Source of the DNA: Dyadobacter alkalitolerans DSM 23607
GTDB taxonomy: Bacteria > Bacteroidota > Bacteroidia > Cytophagales > Spirosomataceae
NCBI RefSeq assembly: GCF_000428845.1
Contig: NZ_AUAS01000014.1
Span: 62,001 to 126,000 of the forward strand
Length of the DNA stretch: 64,000 nt
Direction: 5' to 3'
Positions 24,874 to 33,575 of this stretch are shown piece after piece. The notes beneath the pieces are model-generated. The model was given only the letters and a program-made list of their open reading frames with translations. It was not told the DNA's origin and ran no database searches. Numbering within the stretch: position 1 is the first letter of the stretch; each line of letters opens with the position of its first letter. The translations under genes and the position numbers were made by a program.

Positions 24874-26397
24874 TTACTTGCCATACAACTTCTTTGCAGC
24901 CGCTTCATACTTGTCGCCTGCACTCCATTGCGGAGCCACTTTTCGATCCGCAATTAAGCGAGTTGCATAAGCATAAGCTTGGCTGAATTTCAGTAAATAA
25001 TTAAAATCAATCGTCTCGGGATTATCCGTAACCTGGTGGTAATTTTTCATGATATCACCATTGAATTCTTTAAAACCAGGCGTGAATGTCGGCGCAGGGA
25101 TTCCTTCCTTTGCAAAATTCACATTATCCGAACGGTCAAATAAGCCTTGTTCGGGCGAAGGGTCGGCAAAAATGCCCAGGCCGAATGCTTTGCAAGCCGC
25201 CTCGATCTCAGCCCGCGCTCCGGTCCGGTCTAAGCCCATTACGGAAACAATGGTCGTGTCATTGTAACCCGCGCCGTCCGAGTTGATGTTAAAAATACAT
25301 TTGTTCAAAGGCATTAGCGGATGAGAAGCATAATATTTGCTTCCTAGCAAGCCAATTTCCTCGCCTGTCAATGCGACAATCAGCACGGAGCGCTTCGGTG
25401 GGTTTTTGGTAAGTGCCTCGGCAGCAGTGAGTAAAGCAACAGTTCCAAAAGCATTGTCCCGCGCTCCATTGAAAATGCTGTCTTCCGCTGTGTAAGCTTG
25501 TCCGCCTTGCTTTCCTATGCCAATGTGGTCATAATGAGCGCTTAGCAGCACATATTCTTCTTTCAATTTGGGGTCGGTCCCAGCAATGTAACCTACGACA
25601 TTATAACTATTTACAGTCTGTGATTTCCGACCGGAGGTTTTGAATTCCACTTCCTTCGCAGCCCTCAATGCGCGCGCATATTTGGCTTCTTTACCATTGA
25701 TCCAAACGTGCGGAATAGATTTTTCAGCTCCCGTTCCCTCGATCAACGACAATTTTTCACTGGAAAAATTTTTGGTAACTACATTCCACGGGATAGGTGC
25801 ATTGAACAATTCGATCACCGCAATAGCGCCCTTATCCATCGCCGTTTTCCGCTTTTCATTTGATGTGTTGATGATTTCACGCGGCGTCTGCGTCTCTGCC
25901 GTGCCACTTTCCACGAGCACAATCTTGCCTTTCACATCCAGATCTTTATAATCATCCTGATTTTTCGCAGCATTAACCAAACCAAAGCTCGCATAAACGA
26001 TAGGCGCCTTAACAGTCATCTCATCGCCATTCATCAGGATCCAGTCCACGCCACTTTTCATCACCTCCGCATCCGCAATGATCTCCCCACTTCCATTAGC
26101 GCCCATTTTTTCAAAAGGCACATTCTGAAAATAAGTCGAATTGTTTGTCCCATTCCCCGGAACCGGCACCACGCCCAGCTTCCTGAACTGCTCAGCAATG
26201 TATCGCGCCGCCACCAGATTCCCCTGCTCCCCAGTCCTGCGCCCCAACAATTCATCCGCCGCCAAAAACCGCATATGGGCTTCTGTGTCAGACTTTTTGA
26301 TCTGGAATTCGGGAAGTGAGTTAGTTTTCTTTTGAGCGTAGGCTGAATAGGAGGTTAGGCAGGCGAAAAGCGCCGCCGACAATAATATTTTTTTCAT
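24874..26397 (-). CDS. M28-family zinc aminopeptidase with PA domain, exported
   Basis: 507 aa from the ATG at 26397, which begins a signal peptide (KKILLSAALFACLTSYSAYAQ); the frame runs back to 26487 inside hemB. A PA-type insert (VKGKIVLVESGTAETQTP) precedes the metal core: His in SAHYDHIG, bridging Asp in NGARDNAFG, Glu-Glu in TGEEIGLLGS, then FDRSDNVNFA and YHQVTDN. It should trim peptides outside the cytoplasm. It follows hemB on the same strand after 38 bp, probably by chance rather than as a functional unit. Confidence 0.93.
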   Translation of the reverse strand: MKKILLSAALFACLTSYSAYAQKKTNSLPEFQIKKSDTEAHMRFLAADELLGRRTGEQGNLVAARYIAEQFRKLGVVPVPGNGTNNSTYFQNVPFEKMGANGSGEIIADAEVMKSGVDWILMNGDEMTVKAPIVYASFGLVNAAKNQDDYKDLDVKGKIVLVESGTAETQTPREIINTSNEKRKTAMDKGAIAVIELFNAPIPWNVVTKNFSSEKLSLIEGTGAEKSIPHVWINGKEAKYARALRAAKEVEFKTSGRKSQTVNSYNVVGYIAGTDPKLKEEYVLLSAHYDHIGIGKQGGQAYTAEDSIFNGARDNAFGTVALLTAAEALTKNPPKRSVLIVALTGEEIGLLGSKYYASHPLMPLNKCIFNINSDGAGYNDTTIVSVMGLDRTGARAEIEAACKAFGLGIFADPSPEQGLFDRSDNVNFAKEGIPAPTFTPGFKEFNGDIMKNYHQVTDNPETIDFNYLLKFSQAYAYATRLIADRKVAPQWSAGDKYEAAAKKLYGK

Positions 26398-26435
26398 GGA
26401 CAGAGTTTGGTGTTTTATCAACTTGAAGATAGCGA

Positions 26436-27416
26436 TTATCTGTTCAAAATCACCGCAGCTTCCTTCGCGAAGTAGGTTAATATGCATTTTGCGCCGGCTC
26501 GGCGGATGCTGGTGAGAACTTCCATCATGGCCCGGTCGCCGTCGAGCCAGCCGTTTGCTGCGGCGGCTTTGATCATGGCGTATTCGCCTGAGACGTTGTA
26601 GGCTGCGATGGGAATGTCGAAGTTTTCGTCCAGTTGACGGATAATGTCGAGATAGGACAATGCGGGCTTAACCATCAGCATATCAGCGCCTTCGTCAAAG
26701 TCCAGCTGTGCTTCGAGCAATGCTTCGCGCTTGTTGGCGGGATTCATTTGGTAGGTTTTTTTATCCCCGAACTTAGGAGCGGATTCCAGTGCATCGCGGA
26801 AAGGTCCGTAGAATGCGCTGGCGTATTTGGCTGAGTAGGACATAATGCTAACGTCCGTAAAGCCATGATCGTCGAGATGTTTACGAATGTATCCAACGCG
26901 CCCGTCCATCATATCGCTCGGGCCGAGAATGTCGGCACCGGCTTTTGCTTGCGCGAGCGACATGTTGCCCAGGATTTCCAATGTTGCGTCATTCAGGATT
27001 TTACCGTTTTCAACCAAACCGTCGTGACCATCGGAGCTGTAAGGGTCCATGGCAACGTCCGTCATGATGACCATTTCAGGGAATTTTTCCTTGATGGCGG
27101 TGATCGCTTTGAGATAAAATGTATGCTCCTGATGGCTTTCAGAGGCAAAACGATCTTTTTTGCTTTCGGGATAATTAGGGAAAAGATCAATGGCGCGGAT
27201 GCCCAGGTCTGTGACTTCTTTCAGTTCTTCCAGCAAATTATCCAGCGAATAACGGTGGATGCCGGGCATGGATTTCACCTCGATTTTGAGGTTTGCGCCT
27301 TCCTGAACGAACATCGGATAAATAAAATCAGAAACCTGAAGCGTCGTTTCCTGAACCAAATCCCTGATGGCAGAAGATTTTCTATTGCGTCGCGGACGAC
27401 GGGATATATTGATCAT
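26436..27416 (-). CDS. hemB: Delta-aminolevulinic acid dehydratase (porphobilinogen synthase)
   Basis: 326 aa. It condenses two 5-aminolevulinate molecules into porphobilinogen for heme synthesis. The two Schiff-base lysines lie in SYSAKYASAFYGPFRDA and MLMVKPALSYLDI. The metal segment reads DVAMDPYSSDGHDGL, where zinc enzymes have cysteines; their absence points to the magnesium-dependent class. The start is the first ATG. A nested inverted repeat lies 58 bases upstream. Confidence 0.97.
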   Translation of the reverse strand: MINISRRPRRNRKSSAIRDLVQETTLQVSDFIYPMFVQEGANLKIEVKSMPGIHRYSLDNLLEELKEVTDLGIRAIDLFPNYPESKKDRFASESHQEHTFYLKAITAIKEKFPEMVIMTDVAMDPYSSDGHDGLVENGKILNDATLEILGNMSLAQAKAGADILGPSDMMDGRVGYIRKHLDDHGFTDVSIMSYSAKYASAFYGPFRDALESAPKFGDKKTYQMNPANKREALLEAQLDFDEGADMLMVKPALSYLDIIRQLDENFDIPIAAYNVSGEYAMIKAAAANGWLDGDRAMMEVLTSIRRAGAKCILTYFAKEAAVILNR

Positions 27417-27473
27417 GATTGATTGGCTTGCGGCGATCAGCGGTCGGCTGTCGGCATTTTTACTATGTGACTA

Positions 27474-27536
27474 GGTAAAGAACCATCCGGAAAATGTTAG
27501 AGTTTCCGGCGAAAACGTTTTTTGAAATTCTTTACC
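27474..27536. repeat. Nested inverted repeats between the response regulator and hemB
   Basis: Outer arms GGTAAAGAA (27474-27482) and TTCTTTACC (27528-27536) enclose a second stem CCGGAAA (27487-27493) and TTTCCGG (27503-27509). It lies in the 138-bp gap, downstream of the response regulator and upstream of hemB on the minus strand. No T tract follows, so a plain terminator is not convincing. Confidence 0.55.
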
Positions 27537-27554
27537 CAAAATGAGAGGCCTGAA

Positions 27555-28241
27555 TCAGCCCACCATCAACTTGAAACCCTCGCCGTGCAGGTTCATGATC
27601 TGGATAGAAGTGTCCTCACGCAGGTATTTTCGCAATTTGGTAATGTAAACATCCATGCTCCGCGCATTGAAATAGGAATCATCGCCCCAAATGGTCTTCA
27701 AAGCAAAACTGCGGCTGATCGGCTGATTGAGATTTTGGCAAAACAATTTTAACAATTCCGACTCCTTACTCGTCAACCGCACCGATTTATCATTTGCAGA
27801 AAGTTGCTGATGGTCATAATCAAACGTATACTGACCCACCTGAAATGTCTTCGCTTCTTCCGGCGCGTCGGGCTGTTTTTTATAGCGGCGTAAAATGGCC
27901 TCAATGCGCAGCAACAGCTCTTCGCGGTCAAACGGTTTGGTTACATAATCATCTGCGCCCACCCGAAAACCTTGCATTGTGTCCTCTTTCATGGACTTTG
28001 CCGTCAGAAAGATAATGGGCACGTCGCGACCGGTCATTCGAACTTCCTTAGCAAGAGAAAATCCATCTTTTTTAGGCATCATCACATCGAAAATGCAGAG
28101 GTCGTAGGTTTTGTCTACAAACGATTGCCAGCCTTTTTGCCCATCAGTAGCTAAATCGGTAGGAAAGCCTTTATCGATCAAATATTCCTGAAGCAAAGAT
28201 CCCAGGTTGGCATCGTCCTCGACGAGTAAAAGATTCGGCAT
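27555..28241 (-). CDS. OmpR-family response regulator
   Basis: 228 aa. The receiver domain starts LLLVEDDANLG, with the phosphorylatable Asp in LCIFDVMMPKKDG, the Thr/Ser in IIFLTAKS and Lys in DDYVTKPF. The C-terminal winged helix has VRLTSKESELLKLFCQN and SMDVYITKLRKYL. No histidine kinase lies beside it, so its partner is elsewhere. This type is often annotated as a two-component regulator in Bacteroidota; its targets are not evident. Confidence 0.93.
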   Translation of the reverse strand: MPNLLLVEDDANLGSLLQEYLIDKGFPTDLATDGQKGWQSFVDKTYDLCIFDVMMPKKDGFSLAKEVRMTGRDVPIIFLTAKSMKEDTMQGFRVGADDYVTKPFDREELLLRIEAILRRYKKQPDAPEEAKTFQVGQYTFDYDHQQLSANDKSVRLTSKESELLKLFCQNLNQPISRSFALKTIWGDDSYFNARSMDVYITKLRKYLREDTSIQIMNLHGEGFKLMVG

Positions 28242-28304
28242 GGGGAAGGATAATTAAATTATGTTTGCAAGATAATATTGATAAACCTTCTTAACTCATA
28301 AAAA

Positions 28305-29324
28305 ATGTTAAAATTCCTACTTTGGATTGTTGGAATCATCGCGGTCCTGGGCATCGTTTACCTCGTCGGACCGAAAGTTCCGGAAGCTGAACTCACGCCT
28401 GTTTTGCCTGCGGTAACCAGTAATTTGACCGCATTGGAAGAAGAAATTAACCAAACCGAAAAGGCCACACCCAACATTAAACCCGACAATGAAGCCCGCA
28501 TTATCTGGGCCGATTCGTCCGAAAAGCAGAAAACACCTTATAGCGTTGTCTACATTCACGGCTTTGGCGCCAGCTGGGCGGAGGGTGATCCTATTCACAA
28601 GGATTTAGCCAAAAAATATGGCGCGAACCTATACGTGGCGCGTATGCACGACGCCGGCATTGCGGATACGAACGCATTGAAGGATCTTACGCCTGAAAAT
28701 TTCCTGGAAGGGGCAAAACGCGCTTTGGCGATCGGTAAAGTGCTGGGAGACAGCGTGATCATGATCGGAACATCTGCGGGAGGCTTACTAACCACTTATC
28801 TGGCTGCTACACATCCTGAGATCAAAGGCGTTGTGCTTTACTCGCCTTGTATTGAAGTCAAAAACTCAACATTGAAGCTCATTACGCGTCCCTGGGGCAA
28901 GCAGATTTTGCATAAAGCCATCGGTGAATACAGCAAGTCACGGGACAGCATTCCAGAGCGTGCGCAATTCTGGTTGCAGGGCTATCATACCAATGGCCTC
29001 ATTACATTACAGCAAATGATGGATGCGATTTCCCGGCCGGAGGTTTTCCAGAAAATCAAGATGCCGATTTTTGTAGGTTATTATTACAAAAATGAAGAAG
29101 AGCAGGATCAGGTGGTTTCTGTAAAAGCCATTGAAAAAATGTTCCCGGAGCTGGGCACGCCCGATAATCAGAAAGTTTTGAAAGCATTTCCCGAAAGTGG
29201 CGACCACGTGATTGCATCCCGGTTGCGCTCGAAGGATCTGAAAAGCGTGTATGACGCCACAGATCAGTTTTTTCAGCAAAAGCTGCACCTTAAACCAGTA
29301 GAAAATAGCGTTTTACAGCCTTGA
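28305..29324 (+). CDS. Alpha/beta hydrolase with N-terminal membrane anchor
   Basis: 339 aa. A hydrophobic N-terminus (KFLLWIVGIIAVLGIVYLV) predicts one membrane segment with the enzyme outside the cytoplasm. The fold shows the oxyanion segment YIHGFGASWAEG, the nucleophile elbow GTSAGG and the late His in SGDHVI. The cap has no diagnostic pattern, so a carboxylesterase or lysophospholipase activity is only a guess. It diverges from the response regulator across 63 bp. Confidence 0.85.
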   Translation: MLKFLLWIVGIIAVLGIVYLVGPKVPEAELTPVLPAVTSNLTALEEEINQTEKATPNIKPDNEARIIWADSSEKQKTPYSVVYIHGFGASWAEGDPIHKDLAKKYGANLYVARMHDAGIADTNALKDLTPENFLEGAKRALAIGKVLGDSVIMIGTSAGGLLTTYLAATHPEIKGVVLYSPCIEVKNSTLKLITRPWGKQILHKAIGEYSKSRDSIPERAQFWLQGYHTNGLITLQQMMDAISRPEVFQKIKMPIFVGYYYKNEEEQDQVVSVKAIEKMFPELGTPDNQKVLKAFPESGDHVIASRLRSKDLKSVYDATDQFFQQKLHLKPVENSVLQP

Positions 29325-29436
29325 TTTAAGGGCTTTCGAAAAGCGGATCGGGCAAAGAATCTGGTTTAGGAAACCAAAAATGCTTTACTTTGCCGCCTTA
29401 AACGGACTATCCTATTAATCATTATAAAAGGAAAAC

Positions 29437-30258
29437 ATGGCTTACGGTTTATTAAAAGGAAAAAGAGGAATTATCTCAGGTGCATTGGACGAAAATTCCA
29501 TTGCCTGGAAAGTCGCACTGAAAGCGAAAGAGGAAGGAGCCACATTCACATTGACCAACGCCCCGATTGCCATGCGAATGGGCGCAATCAACGATCTGGC
29601 TAAACAATGCGACGCACAGATTATTCCCGCCGATGCCACTTCTGTTGAGGATATCGAAAATCTTTATACACAATCCATGGAAATTCTGGGCGGAAAAATC
29701 GATTTCGTCCTGCATTCGATAGGAATGTCTGTCAATGTTCGTAAAGGAAAATCCTATGGCGACCTGAACTACGAATGGATGCAAAAAGGCATTGATATTT
29801 CTGCAATTTCCCTGCATAAATTTTTACAGGTTGGCGAAAAGCTGGACGCGATCAATGAGTGGGGATCGGTTGTAGCATTATCCTACATTGCAGCACAGCG
29901 CACGTATTCTTTTTATAGTGATATGGCGGAGGCCAAAGCGATGTTGGAAAGCATTGCACGCAGCTATGGTTACCGTTACGGAAAAGCAAAGAATGTTCGC
30001 GTAAACACCATTTCTCAGTCTCCTACCAAAACCAAAGCGGGATCAGGAATCGAAGGTTTTGACGCATTTTATGACTTTGCAGAGAAAATGAGCCCCTTAG
30101 GAAACGCAACAGCTGACGATTGCGCGAATTATGCGATCACACTGTTCTCCGATCTGACGAAATTTGTAACAATGCAAAATCTCTATCACGACGGTGGTTA
30201 TTCGTCAACCGGGATCTCGGAAGAGCTGGTTACAATGATCCAGAATCAGCACAAATAA
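29437..30258 (+). CDS. fabI: Enoyl-[acyl-carrier-protein] reductase (NADH)
   Basis: 273 aa, a divergent SDR. It catalyses the last step of each fatty-acid elongation cycle. Features: the variant cofactor loop GKRGIISGALDENSIAWKVA, VLHSIGMS, and the catalytic Tyr-x6-Lys in FYSDMAEAKAMLES; SQSPTKTKAGSGI is the substrate-loop region. It is monocistronic, with a near -7 box TACTTTG at 29386-29392 and a terminator after the stop. Confidence 0.95.
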   Translation: MAYGLLKGKRGIISGALDENSIAWKVALKAKEEGATFTLTNAPIAMRMGAINDLAKQCDAQIIPADATSVEDIENLYTQSMEILGGKIDFVLHSIGMSVNVRKGKSYGDLNYEWMQKGIDISAISLHKFLQVGEKLDAINEWGSVVALSYIAAQRTYSFYSDMAEAKAMLESIARSYGYRYGKAKNVRVNTISQSPTKTKAGSGIEGFDAFYDFAEKMSPLGNATADDCANYAITLFSDLTKFVTMQNLYHDGGYSSTGISEELVTMIQNQHK

Positions 30259-30280
30259 CATTTCACAAAATACATTGCAA

Positions 30281-30320
30281 AAACCCTTCAAGGCACACGT
30301 TTTGAGGGGTTTCTGTTTTT
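30281..30320 (+). terminator. Terminator after fabI
   Basis: Arms AAACCCTTCAA (30281-30291) and TTTGAGGGGTTT (30301-30312) pair with one G-U; TTTTT follows at 30316-30320. Confidence 0.8.
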
Positions 30321-30402
30321 ATATAAAATAATGCAGCCGATCGTCCGTTTCGCGTTGTGTAATATTTGTGAACCAGTTAGTTTCGCTCAACAATTTAACC
30401 CT

Positions 30403-31218
30403 ATGGATTTAAAGGTGACTATGCCTGTTTGGAAGACTTTCAATGCACAGTGGAAGCTGCTGTTGCTATCCGTTATAATGCTTTCGCTGGCTTCTTGCGG
30501 AGGTGATAAAGAACAAGAAAAACCCGCCGCCCCGGATGCGCCGATGTACACATTGGTTTTTTTGGACAAAACGCAAAGCGTACATGTAGACAAGGCCTAT
30601 GTCAATGATAAATATCGCCAGGCGCTGACCGATATCATTGAAAATAACATGAAGAACAAAGGTGATAAGCTGGAAGTCTATTTTATACACGAAAACACAT
30701 CCAAAGCCCGCGCATTATCGCTTACTGTAAGAAGTGAAAAAGATAATGTAGAAGGCGTTAATGCCACAGACCGCGAAGGCATTGAAACCGCATTTCAGCT
30801 TTCGTTGCAAAAAGAAAAGGGAATTTACCTGAGACAATTGCTGGCCAAGCTTAATCAGCAAAATACAGGTGCATCTAACCAATCAACCGACATTTGGGCG
30901 AGTTTGCCCGTCATTGCCAAAGCAGGCGAAAGCGGTTCGGAAGTAAAAGTCTACTATTTCAGCGACATGGTAGAAAGCGTAAAAGGCGCCGACCGCCGCG
31001 ATTTCCACATCAAACCCCCAAAATCCGACTCCGAAGCCGAGCAGGACGCAAAAGAAGACGTGAAACAACTGGAAAAATACACCATCGGCTCACCGCAGGT
31101 AACAATTGTCTCACCTTTCGAAGCCACCGCATCAAGCAAAGAAAACAATCCCCACGTAACACACTACTGGCAAACGTTGTTTCAGGAAATGGGCGGGGTA
31201 AGTGTAGAGGAACTTTGA
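30403..31218 (+). CDS. Lipoprotein with von Willebrand factor A-like domain
   Basis: About 271 aa from the ATG at 30403; ATGs at 30331 and 30421 are alternatives. The signal peptide ends in a lipobox (SLASC). The mature protein begins a vWA-like fold: YTLVFLDKTQSV is a MIDAS-type DxTxS variant, and KVYYFSDMVES resembles the late acidic loop. An acidic, Lys-rich segment (SDSEAEQDAKEDVKQLEK) precedes the C-terminus. Ligand and partner are unknown. It ends 6 bases from the convergent Uma2 gene, with no terminator in between. Confidence 0.72.
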   Translation: MDLKVTMPVWKTFNAQWKLLLLSVIMLSLASCGGDKEQEKPAAPDAPMYTLVFLDKTQSVHVDKAYVNDKYRQALTDIIENNMKNKGDKLEVYFIHENTSKARALSLTVRSEKDNVEGVNATDREGIETAFQLSLQKEKGIYLRQLLAKLNQQNTGASNQSTDIWASLPVIAKAGESGSEVKVYYFSDMVESVKGADRRDFHIKPPKSDSEAEQDAKEDVKQLEKYTIGSPQVTIVSPFEATASSKENNPHVTHYWQTLFQEMGGVSVEEL

Positions 31219-31224
31219 GTAGTA

Positions 31225-31887
31225 TCAGATGTTACGCATCGCTTTTACGTTTTCTGCTTTATTGAAAATGGCTGCTATGGGAATCTTAAATCCTTCCACT
31301 ACGAAACTTTCGATAAAACCTTGTGAAGAGTTTAGTACAAGTGAATACTCCTCGCCAACTAAATGATATTGTTCAATGGTTTGGTTTTCAGGATCGGCGA
31401 TCCAATATTCTTCCACCTGATGCGCTTCGTAGTCTTTGAATTTAATTCCTCTGTCCCTGCATTCTGTTGATGGAGAAATGACTTCAATAATTAAATCGGG
31501 TGCAGGAAAAAGTATTTGATGCTCTTTGAATAGATCAGCCTTTTCGGGTTTAAAATAACAAATATCCGGCTCATAATCGTTGCGAGTCAGGGTGATCATC
31601 ATTTTCTCGGCTCCCACAAATCCCAAATCATGTTCTATTGAATAAATGTTGAGAAGTTGTGCAAGCAACAGCATTGCGCGGTTGTGTTGCAGCTTAGCAG
31701 GGGAGTGCACAACAATTTCTCCATTAATGAACTCAACCTTTTCTTGTTCAGTAATGGCATTATAAAAATTAATCCGTTGTTCCTGCTCTTCGTTCAGCAT
31801 AGCAGTAATGGCTTTAATGATGAAAAACGCATTTGGCTCATTGAGAATCTCGGATGCAATGCGTTTTTCTTTCACTGTTTTTAGCAT
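31225..31887 (-). CDS. Uma2-family (DUF820) putative endonuclease
   Basis: 220 aa from the ATG at 31887; a TTG at 31908 also opens the frame. The PD-(D/E)xK-like core is visible as NDYEPDICYF, APDLIIEVISPSTECRD and YEAHQVEEYWIADPENQTIEQYHL. Uma2 proteins are often linked to mobile or stress-related contexts and are common in large multi-copy families, especially in cyanobacteria; the cellular role is not established. It shows no partner gene here. Confidence 0.88.
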   Translation of the reverse strand: MLKTVKEKRIASEILNEPNAFFIIKAITAMLNEEQEQRINFYNAITEQEKVEFINGEIVVHSPAKLQHNRAMLLLAQLLNIYSIEHDLGFVGAEKMMITLTRNDYEPDICYFKPEKADLFKEHQILFPAPDLIIEVISPSTECRDRGIKFKDYEAHQVEEYWIADPENQTIEQYHLVGEEYSLVLNSSQGFIESFVVEGFKIPIAAIFNKAENVKAMRNI

Positions 31888-31940
31888 CAGTGTTTCCAAA
31901 TTTAACAAAATTTAAGTGTAAAAAGGTTGATTCCACGAGG

Positions 31941-33482
31941 TTACCCAGCCCAATTCTCCCTATCCAGACTCCTATACTGAATGGCTTCGGCTAAGTGCTG
32001 CACTTGAATGTCGGGGCTGTCGGCCAGGTCGGCGATGGTGCGGGAGACTTTTAGGATGCGGTCGTAGGCGCGGGCGGAGAGGCCTAGGCGTTCCATGGCG
32101 GTGCGTAGGAGGGCTTTTCCCGGGTCGGAAATAATGCAGATTTCCTTGACCATTTCGGGCGACATCATGGCATTGGAATAAATTTCCTTATTATTCCTGA
32201 ACCGCTCCGTCTGCATTTCGCGCGCTTTGATCACGCGGGCGCGGATCTGCTCGCTGCTCTCGGATTTGCGTGTAGAGGCAATCTGATCAAAGGAAACGGG
32301 TGTAACTTCGACGTGAAGATCAATGCGGTCCAGGAGCGGGCCGCTGATTTTGTTGAGATATTTTTGAACAACTCCCGTTCCGCAAACACATTGCTTTTCA
32401 GGGTGATTGTAGTAGCCGCAGGGGCAAGGGTTCATGCTGGCGATAAGCATGAAATTGGCTGGAAACTCAACCGTCATTTTGGCTCTCGAAATCGTTACTT
32501 TCCGTTCTTCCAAGGGTTGCCGCATCACTTCCAGCACCGAGCGTTTGAATTCGGGCAGCTCATCCAGGAACAGCACGCCATTATGTGAAAGGGATATTTC
32601 TCCTGGCTGCGGAAAGCTCCCGCCGCCAACCAGCGCAACATCGCTGATAGAATGGTGCGGTGCCCGGAAAGGCCGCCTGGAAACCAGCGTAGCGCTTTTT
32701 CCAAGCTTACCGGCAACGGAGTGGATTTTTGTTGTTTCCAAAGCTTCGGGCAAGCTCAGTGGCGGCAGAATGCTCGGGATACGCTTTGCTAACATTGTTT
32801 TCCCGGCTCCGGGCGGGCCGATCATAATTGCATTGTGGCCGCCAGCGGCGGTGATTTCCAGCGCCCGCTTAATATTCTCCTGCCCTTGAACATGCTCGAA
32901 ATCAGCATCATACTCATTTTGTGATGTAAAAAACAGATCGCGCGTGTCGACAACAATGGGCTGAACATTGGATTTACCTTCAAAAAAAGCAATGGCGTCC
33001 GCGAGGGTTTCTACGGGAATAACGTCAACATTGTTGACAATTGCGGCCTCATGCGCATTCTCGGCCGGTAGAATAAACCCTTTATAGCCCTGCTTGCGTG
33101 CTTCAATGGCTATCGGCAAGACACCTTTGATGGGCCTCAAAATTCCATCCAGGGAAAGCTCTCCCAGGATAATGTAGTCTTCGAGATTGTGCTGGCAATT
33201 TAGCTGTTCCGAAGATTGGAGAATGCAGAGTGCGATGGGCAGGTCATAGGCAGAGCCTTCTTTGCGGATGTCGGCCGGGGCGAGGTTAACCACCAATTTT
33301 TGCCGCGGCATTTTGTAGCCATAATATTTGAGCGAGGCTTCAACGCGCTGCTGGCTTTCCTTTACAGAACTATCGGCCAGCCCGACCATATAAAAGCCCA
33401 TTCCCTGGGCCACATTCACTTCGATCGTAGTGATCGTCGCATCCACGCCGTAAACGGCACTTCCGTAAGTTTTGGCAAGCAT
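31941..33482 (-). CDS. YifB/ComM-family Mg-chelatase-like AAA+ ATPase
   Basis: 513 aa. An N-terminal Lon-protease-like domain (GLADSSVKESQQRVEASLKYYGY) is followed by the AAA+ core with Walker A GPPGAGKTM, Walker B LFLDELPEF and the zinc-type cluster MNPCPCGYYNHPEKQCVC. The Vibrio and Haemophilus homolog ComM is a helicase that extends branch migration in natural transformation; that role here is by homology only. No other competence gene lies nearby. Confidence 0.93.
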   Translation of the reverse strand: MLAKTYGSAVYGVDATITTIEVNVAQGMGFYMVGLADSSVKESQQRVEASLKYYGYKMPRQKLVVNLAPADIRKEGSAYDLPIALCILQSSEQLNCQHNLEDYIILGELSLDGILRPIKGVLPIAIEARKQGYKGFILPAENAHEAAIVNNVDVIPVETLADAIAFFEGKSNVQPIVVDTRDLFFTSQNEYDADFEHVQGQENIKRALEITAAGGHNAIMIGPPGAGKTMLAKRIPSILPPLSLPEALETTKIHSVAGKLGKSATLVSRRPFRAPHHSISDVALVGGGSFPQPGEISLSHNGVLFLDELPEFKRSVLEVMRQPLEERKVTISRAKMTVEFPANFMLIASMNPCPCGYYNHPEKQCVCGTGVVQKYLNKISGPLLDRIDLHVEVTPVSFDQIASTRKSESSEQIRARVIKAREMQTERFRNNKEIYSNAMMSPEMVKEICIISDPGKALLRTAMERLGLSARAYDRILKVSRTIADLADSPDIQVQHLAEAIQYRSLDRENWAG

Positions 33483-33563
33483 GTGTGTGTAGTTTAGTTT
33501 TTGGCAAAAATAGCAGGAAATCGGAAAAAGAAATCATTAATCCAATAATGCTTGCCAAAAACT
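33468..33563. repeat. Inverted repeats around the yifB start and promoter region
   Basis: AGTTTTTGGCAA (33496-33507) and TTGCCAAAAACT (33552-33563) are perfect 12-base inverted repeats 44 bases apart. A third related copy overlaps the yifB start (33468-33482). A minus-strand -7 box, TATTTTTG (33512 to 33505), overlaps the inner repeat. Confidence 0.6.
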
Positions 33564-33575
33564 GATAACCACTTG

